Positions 26,614-33,760 of a DNA stretch of 53,005 nt are shown here, piece by piece. The notes below the pieces were generated by a model. That model was not told where the DNA came from. It saw only the letters and a list, made by a program, of their open reading frames with translations, and did not search any database. The first letter of the stretch is position 1, and each line of letters opens with the position of its first letter. The position numbers and the translations under genes are program-made. Source of the DNA: Hungatella sp. UBA3048 (lineage in GTDB: Bacteria > Bacillota > Clostridia > Lachnospirales > Lachnospiraceae); contig DFCS01000040.1 of assembly GCA_002367105.1 (NCBI GenBank), positions 1-53,005 on the forward strand, in the 5' to 3' direction.

Positions 26614-27549
26614 ATGGGAAAAACAATATCGGTCGTGGTATCATGCTACAATGAGGAACTGGCTCTTGACCAGTTCTATCAGGAAACGGCCAGAATTTTA
26701 AATAAACTTAACTGGGACTATGAACTGATTTTCGTCAATGACGGAAGCCAGGATGGCACCATGAAGATACTTGACGGCTTGTCCAGGAAGGATAAAAAGG
26801 TAAAGGTCATCAGTTTTTCCAGAAACTTCGGACATGAGGCAGCTATGATTGCCGGTCTGGATTACAGCAGTGGGGATGGGGTCGTCTGCATGGATGCGGA
26901 TTTACAGCATCCGCCCCAGTATCTGCCGGAGATCGTCACGAAGCTTGAGGAAGGCTATGATGTCATCAATATGGTGCGCACGAAAAATGAGTCCGCAGGG
27001 TGGTTTAAGAATTTTGCCTCCTCTGCCTTTTACCATTTGATCAACGTGCTTTCTGATGTAAAATTTGAACCAAACGCTTCTGACTTTTTTGTAATATCCA
27101 GGCGGGCTGGTGACGTACTTCGGGATAATTACAGGGAAAAGGTACGTTTTCTGCGGGGATATGTGCAAAACATCGGGTTTAACCGGACTACCATTGAATA
27201 TGAGGCAGGAATCAGGGTAGCAGGAGAAAGCAAATACAGCATTAAAAAGCTGATGGCCTTTTCGCTGAATACTATTATGTGCTTTTCTAATCTGCCTCTT
27301 AAGCTTGGGATCTATGCCGGGGGCGGTGCAGGCATTCTGGGAATCATTATGATGATTTACACCATATGGAGCTGGGCAAGGGTAGGAACGCCAAACGGGT
27401 ATGCTACCACCATTGTGCTGATCTGCTTTATGTTTTCGGTGCTGTTCCTGATCGTGGGGATTATTGGTAATTATATTGCTATCTTGTTTGCTGAGCTTAA
27501 GGACAGGCCTATTTATATTGTTGGAGAGACGAAGAATTTTTCGGAGTAG
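26614..27549 (+). CDS. polyprenyl-phosphate glycosyltransferase (GtrB/DPM1-like, GT2)
   Basis: Protein of 311 aa. The N-terminal GT2 domain has VVVSCYNEE, the nucleotide-binding VNDGSQDGT, the DxD-type DADLQHPP and the acceptor-loop motif FLRGYVQNIGF. Two C-terminal membrane helices (about 228-250 and 262-287) follow, as in GtrB, ArnC and YfdH. Such enzymes charge undecaprenyl phosphate with a single sugar, which a GT-C enzyme then transfers outside the cell. The three membrane proteins just upstream are the likely users. It is the last gene of this run. Confidence 0.88.
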   Translation: MGKTISVVVSCYNEELALDQFYQETARILNKLNWDYELIFVNDGSQDGTMKILDGLSRKDKKVKVISFSRNFGHEAAMIAGLDYSSGDGVVCMDADLQHPPQYLPEIVTKLEEGYDVINMVRTKNESAGWFKNFASSAFYHLINVLSDVKFEPNASDFFVISRRAGDVLRDNYREKVRFLRGYVQNIGFNRTTIEYEAGIRVAGESKYSIKKLMAFSLNTIMCFSNLPLKLGIYAGGGAGILGIIMMIYTIWSWARVGTPNGYATTIVLICFMFSVLFLIVGIIGNYIAILFAELKDRPIYIVGETKNFSE

Positions 27550-27555
27550 AAAAAG

Positions 27556-27650
27556 ATTTTGATATTTAGATATGGATTTTGAGATAAGTTTAAGATATAG
27601 ATTTAAGATATAGATTTAAGATATATTTTGATATAAAGATTTAAGATAAT
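27556..27650. repeat. short AT-rich tandem repeat
   Basis: Repeats of a 13-bp unit close to AGATTTAAGATAT, clearest in 27589-27622, with diverged units on both sides. It lies between the end of the GtrB-like gene and the bidirectional hairpin. No coding potential is visible. Confidence 0.6.
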
Positions 27651-27651
27651 A

Positions 27652-27697
27652 AATGCGCTTTGAATCGGGCTTAAAAAGCCTATTTTCAAAGCGCATT
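27652..27697. terminator. bidirectional hairpin between convergent genes
   Basis: AATGCGCTTTGAA (27652-27664) pairs with TTCAAAGCGCATT (27685-27697), with an inner hairpin GGCTT-AAA-AAGCC. It lies between the end of the + glycan operon and the end of the - GH25 gene and probably terminates both. The T-tract is better on the - strand. Confidence 0.65.
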
Positions 27698-27783
27698 CTC
27701 TTGTTTATAGAACTATATTGAGCTATATCTTTGTATGAGATGTTATTGCGGGTCTGCTTTGCAACAGACTTATCTGCAGCCTA

Positions 27784-29586
27784 TTAATGAATTCCAGGAC
27801 CGATTTCTTTTGTCTGGTTGGTGGCGGAATCGGAAGGAGCTGTTACTGTCCCCGTTTGACCGTTCTGACCAGCCTGGCTTTCCGCAGTACTATTTCCTGC
27901 CTGCTCGGTGGCTGTCTGCGGAGTCACAGTACATACGCCGTTAGCGTCAGCAGTATAGGAAACTCCATCAAGTACAAAGGTAGCAGAGGCAGCCATCTTT
28001 CCGTCAGCTGGATTTAAGTAATACTGCTGTCCGCCAACCTGTGTCATACCGGTTGCCATGGCGCCGCTTCCGCCAAAGTAATACCAATATCCATCGACCT
28101 GTCTCCAGCCAACGGTCATCTTACCGGAAGAAGTGCTTAAATAGTACTTAGCTCCCCGTTCCTCAAGCCATCCGGACTGCATCTTTCCGTCATTTCCAAT
28201 GTAGTACCAGTTTCCATCAGGATTGATCCAGCCTGTAGTCATGGCTCCGCTCTGGTTAAAGAAATACCAGCTGTTATCAATGAGCTGCCATCCGGTTGAG
28301 ACCGCACCGTTTCCTGCCAGATAATACTTGGAGGAGCCGTCGGTATGCCATCCCGTTGCCATGGAACCATCGTTATTTAAGTAATAGCGGGCGCCGTTGT
28401 TATCCAGCCAGCCGGTGGACATTACACCGCTTTCCTGTAAGAAGTACCACTTGTTATTTAAGTTCTTCCATCCGGTAGCCATTTGGCCGGAAGAAGGATC
28501 CAGGTAATAATACTGACCATTTAATTCCTGCCATCCGGTGGTCATGATACCATCGGATCCAAGGTAATACCGTGACCCATTGTCAGTAAGCCATCCGGTG
28601 TTCATGGAGCCGCTTTGATTGAAGAAATACCATTTGTCGGATAGCTGTTTCCAACCGGTGTTCATCCGTCCGGAAGTTTCATCAAGATAATAGCGCAGCC
28701 CATCCTTATCAAACCATCCGGTGGCAGTCAGTCCTTCTTCGTTCATATAGAACCAACCGGAGCCATCGTTGACCCAGGTGTTTTTCTGGATCGAATAATT
28801 CTGGTAGTAATAGGTCTTTCCTCCTATGGTTCTCCACATATTTCCCGGGAGCTTTGGAGTTAAGTCCTTATAGAGGAAATCTATGTCAACGTTCCCATTG
28901 ATCCCGTTAATCGAGCCGGTGCTGGTGACCTGCCACATGATCGGGTTGGAATAAACGTGTTTTGCCTCATAACGGGCAACCCATACGTCGTAATGCATAT
29001 TGGATAAATCGATTTTATTTGATAACCAGTAATCATTGGCATACACAATTGGATAATATCCAGCATCTGCAATTCGCTGGCAGAATGCATTGATTATCTC
29101 ACTCACCTGTGCCGGCGGAAGGGTACCAAGGGTGGCACTGTCTTCTGCGTCAAAAGCGATGGGAAAGGAGATTGGATAATCCTTTACCAGACTGAGGACA
29201 AAATCTGCTTCCTCTCTGGCCATATCAGGAGTGGTAGCCAGAGAATAGATGTAAGCGCCGACTTTCAGGCCTGCAGCTGATGCACCTTGTACATTGGTAT
29301 GGAAATAAGGGTCAACAATACCCTTGGATCTGGTGCCCAGCATGACAAAGCTTACATCATCTGCTGCTACAGCCGCCCAGTTTACGTTTCCCTGCCATCT
29401 GGATACGTCGATTCCTCTGGCAATTACCTCTTCAATCACCGTACCGTTTGCAAGCTGATAATGGCCATTGACCTTTTCATAGCCTGCTGCCCAGGAATTC
29501 ATGGCCGGGCCAAACCCCGCAGACATTCCCATAAAGGCACATAATGCTGCTGCTGCAAACCGTATGCCTAATTTCTTGTGTCTCAA
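27784..29586 (-). CDS. secreted GH25 lysozyme with cell-wall-binding repeats
   Basis: Protein of 600 aa: signal peptide (about 1-34), GH25 muramidase domain (about 55-240) and about 14 repeats of 20-21 residues (about 250-545) of the choline-binding type (WYYxxxxGxMxTGW), then a Ser/Thr/Gln-rich tail. Catalytic acids visible are Asp60 in GIDVSRWQG and Asp146/Glu148 in AFDAED. The start is TTG: AAGGAGG lies 7 bp before it and no ATG is suitably placed. It would cut peptidoglycan while bound to a decorated wall polymer. The tail ends in GPGIH, similar to the GPG end of the neighbouring repeat protein. A choline-modification fusion protein is encoded nearby, suggesting choline or a similar group as the anchor. 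Confidence 0.9.
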   Translation of the reverse strand: MRHKKLGIRFAAAALCAFMGMSAGFGPAMNSWAAGYEKVNGHYQLANGTVIEEVIARGIDVSRWQGNVNWAAVAADDVSFVMLGTRSKGIVDPYFHTNVQGASAAGLKVGAYIYSLATTPDMAREEADFVLSLVKDYPISFPIAFDAEDSATLGTLPPAQVSEIINAFCQRIADAGYYPIVYANDYWLSNKIDLSNMHYDVWVARYEAKHVYSNPIMWQVTSTGSINGINGNVDIDFLYKDLTPKLPGNMWRTIGGKTYYYQNYSIQKNTWVNDGSGWFYMNEEGLTATGWFDKDGLRYYLDETSGRMNTGWKQLSDKWYFFNQSGSMNTGWLTDNGSRYYLGSDGIMTTGWQELNGQYYYLDPSSGQMATGWKNLNNKWYFLQESGVMSTGWLDNNGARYYLNNDGSMATGWHTDGSSKYYLAGNGAVSTGWQLIDNSWYFFNQSGAMTTGWINPDGNWYYIGNDGKMQSGWLEERGAKYYLSTSSGKMTVGWRQVDGYWYYFGGSGAMATGMTQVGGQQYYLNPADGKMAASATFVLDGVSYTADANGVCTVTPQTATEQAGNSTAESQAGQNGQTGTVTAPSDSATNQTKEIGPGIH

Positions 29587-29754
29587 TGTAATACCTCCTT
29601 ATCATTCGAGTATTATGTAACGTTGTACGCTTTCTTGCTTCCGGAATGAAAACATAGGCGCACAAAAACAGAAGAAACTTACTTAGCAAGTTCCCCGGTA
29701 ATCACGGCGGCACCATGCAAACTTATTTTTATTTGTATGGTCCGATATCCGCGT

Positions 29755-29791
29755 AAATAAAAGGGGTATCCGCGCCGAGGTGCAGATACCC
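29755..29791 (-). terminator. terminator of the repeat-protein gene (- strand)
   Basis: Read on the - strand, GGGTATC pairs with GATACCC around a 14-nt middle that can pair further, followed by C and a T-rich run (complement of 29754-29762). It lies about 25 bp after the stop codon of the 29816-30919 gene. Confidence 0.75.
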
Positions 29792-29815
29792 ACACAGATA
29801 CTAATTCCTATGAGA

Positions 29816-30919
29816 TCAGCCGGGGCCTGACGTAAGCCCTGGTGATAGCTGATATACGCCATTGTTTGAAGAATTGGAGGAACCGCCGGGAGTATTATTA
29901 GAAGAGCTTCCCGGTGCTCCGGTTAAGGTATTGCTGTCGGAAGAGGAGCTTCCTCCCGGCCCGCCGGAGCCAGATGGAGTCGAGGTAGACCCGCCTGGCG
30001 CATTGGAGTTGCCTGTTGATGAACCACCGGGGGTGTTTCCGCTGGTTGAACCGGAAGGAGAACCGGCGGCATTTCCCTGGTAAGCTCCGTTGGAACCAAA
30101 GGTGTAACTTGTTCCGTCAATGGTAAGGGTAGTATTTGCCGCCATCTTACCGGTTGATGGATCAAGATAATAATAAACACCGGAAAGCTGTACCCAGCCG
30201 GTCATCATATGCCCGGAATCATTAAAATAATAATAGGAACCGTCAATCTGCTTCCAGCCGTGGGCCATCTTTCCGCTGCTGGTGTCCATGTAATACTTGT
30301 TGGTTCCGTCACTGAGCCATCCGGTCATCATCCGTCCAAGCACAGACTTGGCCTCCACATTCAGATAGTAGTAGGCATTATCAATCTGTTTCCAACCGGT
30401 AACCATCTTGCCGTCAGAGCCAAAATAAAACCAGTCGCTTCCAATCTGCCCCCATCCAATGGTGCATTTTCCGTTTTCTTTAAAATAATACCAGCCGCCG
30501 TCCATTTCACGCCATCCGGTGGACATGGATCCGTCGCCCTTCATGTAGTAGTAGTCATTGCCTATTTTTAACCAGCCCTTAACAAGGACACCTGTATCAT
30601 CCATTAGGTAATAGTATTTACCGCCGTTCTGTATCCATTTGGTAGCCATGGCGCCGTTGGAATGAAAATAGTACCAGTTACCGTTGATCTGTTTCCAACC
30701 AGTAGCCATAAAGCCTGTGGAGAGATCAAGAAAATAAAAGGTCCCGTCAGATGTTTTTACCCAGCCTTTATGAGTTGAACCATCCTGGTCTATGTACTTC
30801 CACTGGGTGCCTTCTGAAACCCAGCCGGTGGCCCCCCAGGCCGTGCCTGCCGGTATCAGAGTAGAGGTTCCTACAAGCCCTGCTATAAGCAGTGCTGTTA
30901 TTTTCTTTCTGTATTGCAT
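29816..30919 (-). CDS. secreted protein of cell-wall-binding repeats with Gly/Ser/Pro tail
   Basis: Protein of 367 aa. A signal peptide (about 1-29) is followed by about 11 repeats of choline-binding type (for example WKQINGNWYYFHSNGAMAT) over about 30-265. After the last repeat comes a short module (TLTIDGTSYTFGSNG) that is also present in the GH25 protein. The end is a low-complexity Gly/Ser/Thr/Pro/Asn tail of about 90 residues finishing in GPG. No enzymatic domain is seen. AGGAGGAAGG gives a good ribosome binding site before the ATG. Structured element copy C forms most of its probable leader. It is likely a non-covalently attached wall protein of unknown role. Confidence 0.8.
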   Translation of the reverse strand: MQYRKKITALLIAGLVGTSTLIPAGTAWGATGWVSEGTQWKYIDQDGSTHKGWVKTSDGTFYFLDLSTGFMATGWKQINGNWYYFHSNGAMATKWIQNGGKYYYLMDDTGVLVKGWLKIGNDYYYMKGDGSMSTGWREMDGGWYYFKENGKCTIGWGQIGSDWFYFGSDGKMVTGWKQIDNAYYYLNVEAKSVLGRMMTGWLSDGTNKYYMDTSSGKMAHGWKQIDGSYYYFNDSGHMMTGWVQLSGVYYYLDPSTGKMAANTTLTIDGTSYTFGSNGAYQGNAAGSPSGSTSGNTPGGSSTGNSNAPGGSTSTPSGSGGPGGSSSSDSNTLTGAPGSSSNNTPGGSSNSSNNGVYQLSPGLTSGPG

Positions 30920-30961
30920 ACCGTCCTTCCTCCTGTCTAGCCGTTTTATTCATATGCTATA

Positions 30962-31108
30962 GTCCGCAGTGCAGCGAGTAAAACCGCAGGTTTTACTCGC
31001 TCACGGGCTTTCGCCCTATGAAATAAGACGGGTAAAGATTTTCTTATGTGCGGGGCACAACGAAAATCTTTATCCGTCTTATTTCGCACTGCTCATCGCT
31101 TTCGTGAA
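30962..31108 (-). repeat. structured intergenic element, copy C (full, best folded)
   Basis: Full copy on the - strand. Stems, given in + coordinates: closing stem 30966-30972/31086-31092 (GCAGTGC/GCACTGC); 13-bp hairpin 30973-30985/30989-31001; small hairpin 31005-31008/31013-31016, which reads GGGC-GAAA-GCCC on the - strand (a GNRA tetraloop); near-perfect hairpin of about 30 bp at 31020-31085. The 13-bp stem has a sequence largely unlike copy A but is again perfectly paired, and the closing stem differs by one compensated pair. It ends 42 bp before the start codon of the repeat-protein gene, in the same orientation. Confidence 0.85.
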
Positions 31109-31109
31109 C

Positions 31110-31118
31110 ATTATACCA
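31110..31118 (-). promoter_or_regulatory. extended -10 at the edge of element copy C
   Basis: On the - strand TGGTATAAT is a perfect extended -10. A start site about 7 nt on would begin the transcript almost exactly at the element, giving a structured leader of about 185 nt before the repeat-protein gene. No good -35 is seen. Confidence 0.55.
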
Positions 31119-31177
31119 CAGTACCGACAGAAATACCTAAACATTTTATTACGATTTGCGGACAATTTCCAAAAATC

Positions 31178-33004
31178 TCATTTTTTGGAGATGTTGGAGC
31201 ATTTTTTGTAATAGTTTTTTGCATACCGATACATGATTATGGTATATTCGCCAAATTCATCTCCTAAGGCTGCCTTATATACTGCCCATAGACTCCACAG
31301 AAAACCGCCAAGAGCGATATAAGCGTAAATGGTGAAACGCTCTTCCTCGGAAGGCTCCCGCTTAAGATAAATCCTTATGAGGTCATCTGTTTCTTCTTCA
31401 TTGTAATAGGAGTAGATCGCACTCATGCTGATATCTATAAGGGGATCACACATTCCGGAATATTCCCAATCTATTAAGCGCACGTTACCGTCTGGCATCA
31501 TTAAAAAGTTATCGACCACTGTATCAATATGGGAAAGGACTTTCTCATGCTTTAAGTTGTCCAACTGGTCTAATAGTTCAGTCATCTGCCTGCGGACAAC
31601 GGCGTAATCGTCAAACGGGATACCGCCGTGGGCCTTGCAAAGTTTTTCATAGAAGTCGATCCGTTCGCGAATGTCAAAGGAATGGTCCACCTTAAGCCCG
31701 GATCTGTGGAGTCTTCGTACAACTGCCATGCAGCGTTCCATCTCTTCCCGGCTGGAAGGGTTGGCATTGTGAGTACCTTCATAAAATTCCGCAATCTTAT
31801 ATCCGGTTTCCCCATTAAAGTAAACGACCTTTTCCGTAATATCCAGTCCGCTCAAGGCATCATAGACGGCTTTTTCCTGCTGACGGTTGATCAGGAGCTC
31901 TGTTCCGGCTCCCGGGATGCGGCAGATATAATGGCGGTCCTTAATTTTAAATAGGAAGGATTTGTTTGTCATACCTGATTTTAAGCACCGTATTTCTGTG
32001 ATTTCTGACTCCGGTACCTGAAATACGGTCGATACTAATTCCAGTGCTTCATTATCAGAATGGTGCTGGTACTTCAAATCAAAACGGCGAAGCTCTTCCA
32101 GGTTCTCAAATTCATATACTTCGTCAGCCGGCCTTCGGTTGACGTACAGATCAATGTCCTGTTTTGCTTCCGGAATATGAGGAAGCCTTTTGGCAGCTTC
32201 TCCGGTCAGCATTTCCATATAGACATTTTCCCAGTAAAACTGTTCGGTTCCGGGAAGGCTGTAATAATTTTCCAGTACGGTTAAAAACTGTTCTGAGAAT
32301 AATTTTGAGAAAAAAACCGGCCCATACATCACCCACTTGTCCTGGCCGCCTACGGATACATTTAAAATGCGTCCCTTCTTATTATAATCAAGGCACCATT
32401 CGGAGGTTTCTCCTTCCATATATGACGCAGAGTACCATGCACCGCTTTCATAAGCATGGTACATATTGTGGCGCATCCAGTTGTCGGAAGAAAGAACATA
32501 CATATTTCTGCCCCGGAGGAGTTTACGGGCATGATAAATGGTGGTCAGAGTGTTTTTTTGGGAATACTCGGGATTATATAAAAGCTTAACCTGATATTTA
32601 TCTATAAGGTATTCAAACTTTTCCTTTAAATATCCGACCACAATGGTGATGTCCTTAATCCCTGCTTCATGTAGCTGGCGGATCTGCCGTTCAATCATTC
32701 GCTCTCCGAATACTTCAAGCAGGCCTTTGGGGGTTTCGAAAGTTAAGGGAACGAAACGGGAGCCGAAGCCGGCAGCGATGATGACGGCGCCGTCTACCTT
32801 ATTTTCATTTAGAAGGGCTTGGCCGGCTGGGAGTAGTTCGTATAGGTCATTGCCGTTTCCGATCTCGATGTATTTTTTTTCTATACACTCCTTTATTAAG
32901 TTATTAACGGTTCCCAGGGAAACGCTAAGCTCCTTTGATAAATCTCGCTGTGTGACTGCCGGGTTTTCCAGAATGGAACGGCAGATGATGACGTTACGAT
33001 CCAT
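31178..33004 (-). CDS. winged-helix / LicC-like nucleotidyltransferase / LicA-like choline kinase fusion
   Basis: Protein of 608 aa in three parts. Residues 1-65 form a MarR/LexA-like winged helix (VTQRDLSKELSVSLGTVNNL). About 70-300 is a sugar/choline nucleotidyltransferase with AAGFGSRFVPLTFETPK at 77-93. About 310-608 is a choline/ethanolamine-kinase-like phosphotransferase with H492-x-D494-x4-N499 and metal Asp512 in LIDWEY. Together the two enzyme parts could make CDP-choline from choline (kinase, then cytidylyltransferase), as LicA and LicC do separately in pneumococcus. GGAGGT lies 7 bp before the ATG. The helix domain could regulate its own promoter. No LicD transferase or LicB transporter is in the window. 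Ethanolamine is an alternative substrate. Confidence 0.8.
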   Translation of the reverse strand: MDRNVIICRSILENPAVTQRDLSKELSVSLGTVNNLIKECIEKKYIEIGNGNDLYELLPAGQALLNENKVDGAVIIAAGFGSRFVPLTFETPKGLLEVFGERMIERQIRQLHEAGIKDITIVVGYLKEKFEYLIDKYQVKLLYNPEYSQKNTLTTIYHARKLLRGRNMYVLSSDNWMRHNMYHAYESGAWYSASYMEGETSEWCLDYNKKGRILNVSVGGQDKWVMYGPVFFSKLFSEQFLTVLENYYSLPGTEQFYWENVYMEMLTGEAAKRLPHIPEAKQDIDLYVNRRPADEVYEFENLEELRRFDLKYQHHSDNEALELVSTVFQVPESEITEIRCLKSGMTNKSFLFKIKDRHYICRIPGAGTELLINRQQEKAVYDALSGLDITEKVVYFNGETGYKIAEFYEGTHNANPSSREEMERCMAVVRRLHRSGLKVDHSFDIRERIDFYEKLCKAHGGIPFDDYAVVRRQMTELLDQLDNLKHEKVLSHIDTVVDNFLMMPDGNVRLIDWEYSGMCDPLIDISMSAIYSYYNEEETDDLIRIYLKREPSEEERFTIYAYIALGGFLWSLWAVYKAALGDEFGEYTIIMYRYAKNYYKKCSNISKK

Positions 33005-33031
33005 AGTCGTGTGACCTCCGTATAGTTGATA

Positions 33032-33112
33032 AATTGGTAAATTGCGAAAGGTGTTCAGAAATTGATATTATTATAGATATATGAACATTATACCATTGAA
33101 TTGGTAAATTGC
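33032..33112. repeat. 14-bp direct repeat flanking the -10 of the kinase-fusion gene
   Basis: AATTGGTAAATTGC occurs exactly at 33032-33045 and 33099-33112, 67 bp apart. The second copy overlaps the -35 region of the - strand promoter and the first lies in the leader. They may be operator sites, perhaps for the winged-helix domain of the adjacent gene (inference). Confidence 0.5.
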
Positions 33113-33114
33113 AA
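33087..33114 (-). promoter_or_regulatory. promoter of the choline-kinase fusion gene
   Basis: On the - strand: TTGCAA (33109-33114), a 16-bp spacer, then TATAAT (33087-33092), preceded by TGG as an extended -10. It lies about 83 bp before the ATG. Confidence 0.75.
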
Positions 33115-33117
33115 TAG

Positions 33118-33209
33118 GGATTGAGATTGGATTGTGATGAGGATTGCAATTGGATAGTGATGGGGATTGCAATTGGATAGTGATAGGGATTGCGATTGGT
33201 TTGTGAAAG
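33118..33209. repeat. four tandem 23-bp repeats upstream of the kinase-fusion promoter
   Basis: Four abutting 23-bp units begin at 33118, 33141, 33164 and 33187. All start GGATTG; the middle two, with core GGATTGCAATTGGATAGTGA, differ at one position and the outer two are more diverged. Weaker echoes continue to about 33255. A spacing near two helical turns suits an array of protein-binding sites. They abut the -35 box of the - strand promoter. Confidence 0.8.
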
Positions 33210-33660
33210 GAGATTGTATTTGGAGATAGCGATAGAAGATTGTCGGTTTGGCTTTGGGCTAAGGTGCTTGAGAATTAATTATGAATTGATTATGATATGT
33301 GGTTTAATCTTTTACTATTTTGATCTGTGTCAATCTAGGTTTGCTGTATTTAGCAGGAAAAAGGTGACTTTTTAATAAGGAGGGAGCTCTGTTTTCCCCT
33401 TCTGAAACAACAGATATTATAAGGTTTATCAAGAAAAAACAGAAGAATAAGTCTATAAAAACAAGATTGTACTAATAAAAATACAATCCTTCCCCCAAAT
33501 TGCATTTTCGTAAAGATTATGTAAGAAAATGCACAGAGAAATGTTATAGCATTTTCCAAAAAATTGTATTATACTATACCATGTGATGGAGGAATTGATA
33601 GCTTCTGCCGGAAATGTAAATATTTTTTTGTTTTTGCAAAAAATGCAAAAAAAGTAAAAA
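33210..33660. other. long AT-rich regulatory gap
   Basis: No convincing gene lies between the tandem repeats and the promoter at 33666. Visible elements are an inverted repeat GATTGTA/TACAATC (33465-33488), an inverted repeat TGCATTTTC/GAAAATGCA (33501-33533) and an A-rich tract (33637-33660) that could act as an UP element for the promoter that follows. Confidence 0.5.
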
Positions 33661-33665
33661 AGGTA

Positions 33666-33694
33666 TTGATAATTTCCATTATAGGAAGTATAAT
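33666..33694 (+). promoter_or_regulatory. near-consensus promoter of the acidic repeat-protein gene
   Basis: TTGATA (33666-33671), a 17-bp spacer and TATAAT (33689-33694): eleven of twelve consensus bases at ideal spacing, with A-tracts upstream. The spacer contains the inverted repeat TTCC-ATTATA-GGAA. Strong expression of the gene is expected. Confidence 0.88.
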
Positions 33695-33760
33695 TACCTC
33701 GTAATGCAATTAGGAATTTCGAAGAGTATTTCAAAAAGAAAAAAGGAGAGTGCATTAATT

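Noticed and set aside
30209..30571. Open frame of 120 codons on the + strand
   Set aside because: It is antisense to the secreted repeat-protein gene and its composition mirrors the repeats.
27900..30800. DNA-level tandem repeats as a mobile element or CRISPR
   Set aside because: They are the coding sequence of choline-binding-type protein repeats on the - strand and vary at the codon level.
31169..31188. Terminator CCAAAAA/TTTTTGG at the end of the kinase-fusion gene
   Set aside because: The stem is almost all A-T, overlaps the stop codon and has no clear T-run on the - strand.
32643..33014. Open frame of 123 codons on the + strand
   Set aside because: It is antisense to the nucleotidyltransferase part of the kinase-fusion gene, with no ribosome binding site.
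33118..33209. CRISPR array
   Set aside because: The 23-bp units abut with no spacers between them, and no cas genes are present.
33594..33656. Leader peptide of about 20 codons (TTG start after GGAGG) before the acidic repeat-protein gene
   Set aside because: It lies upstream of the best promoter and would not be on that transcript. No regulatory codon pattern is visible.
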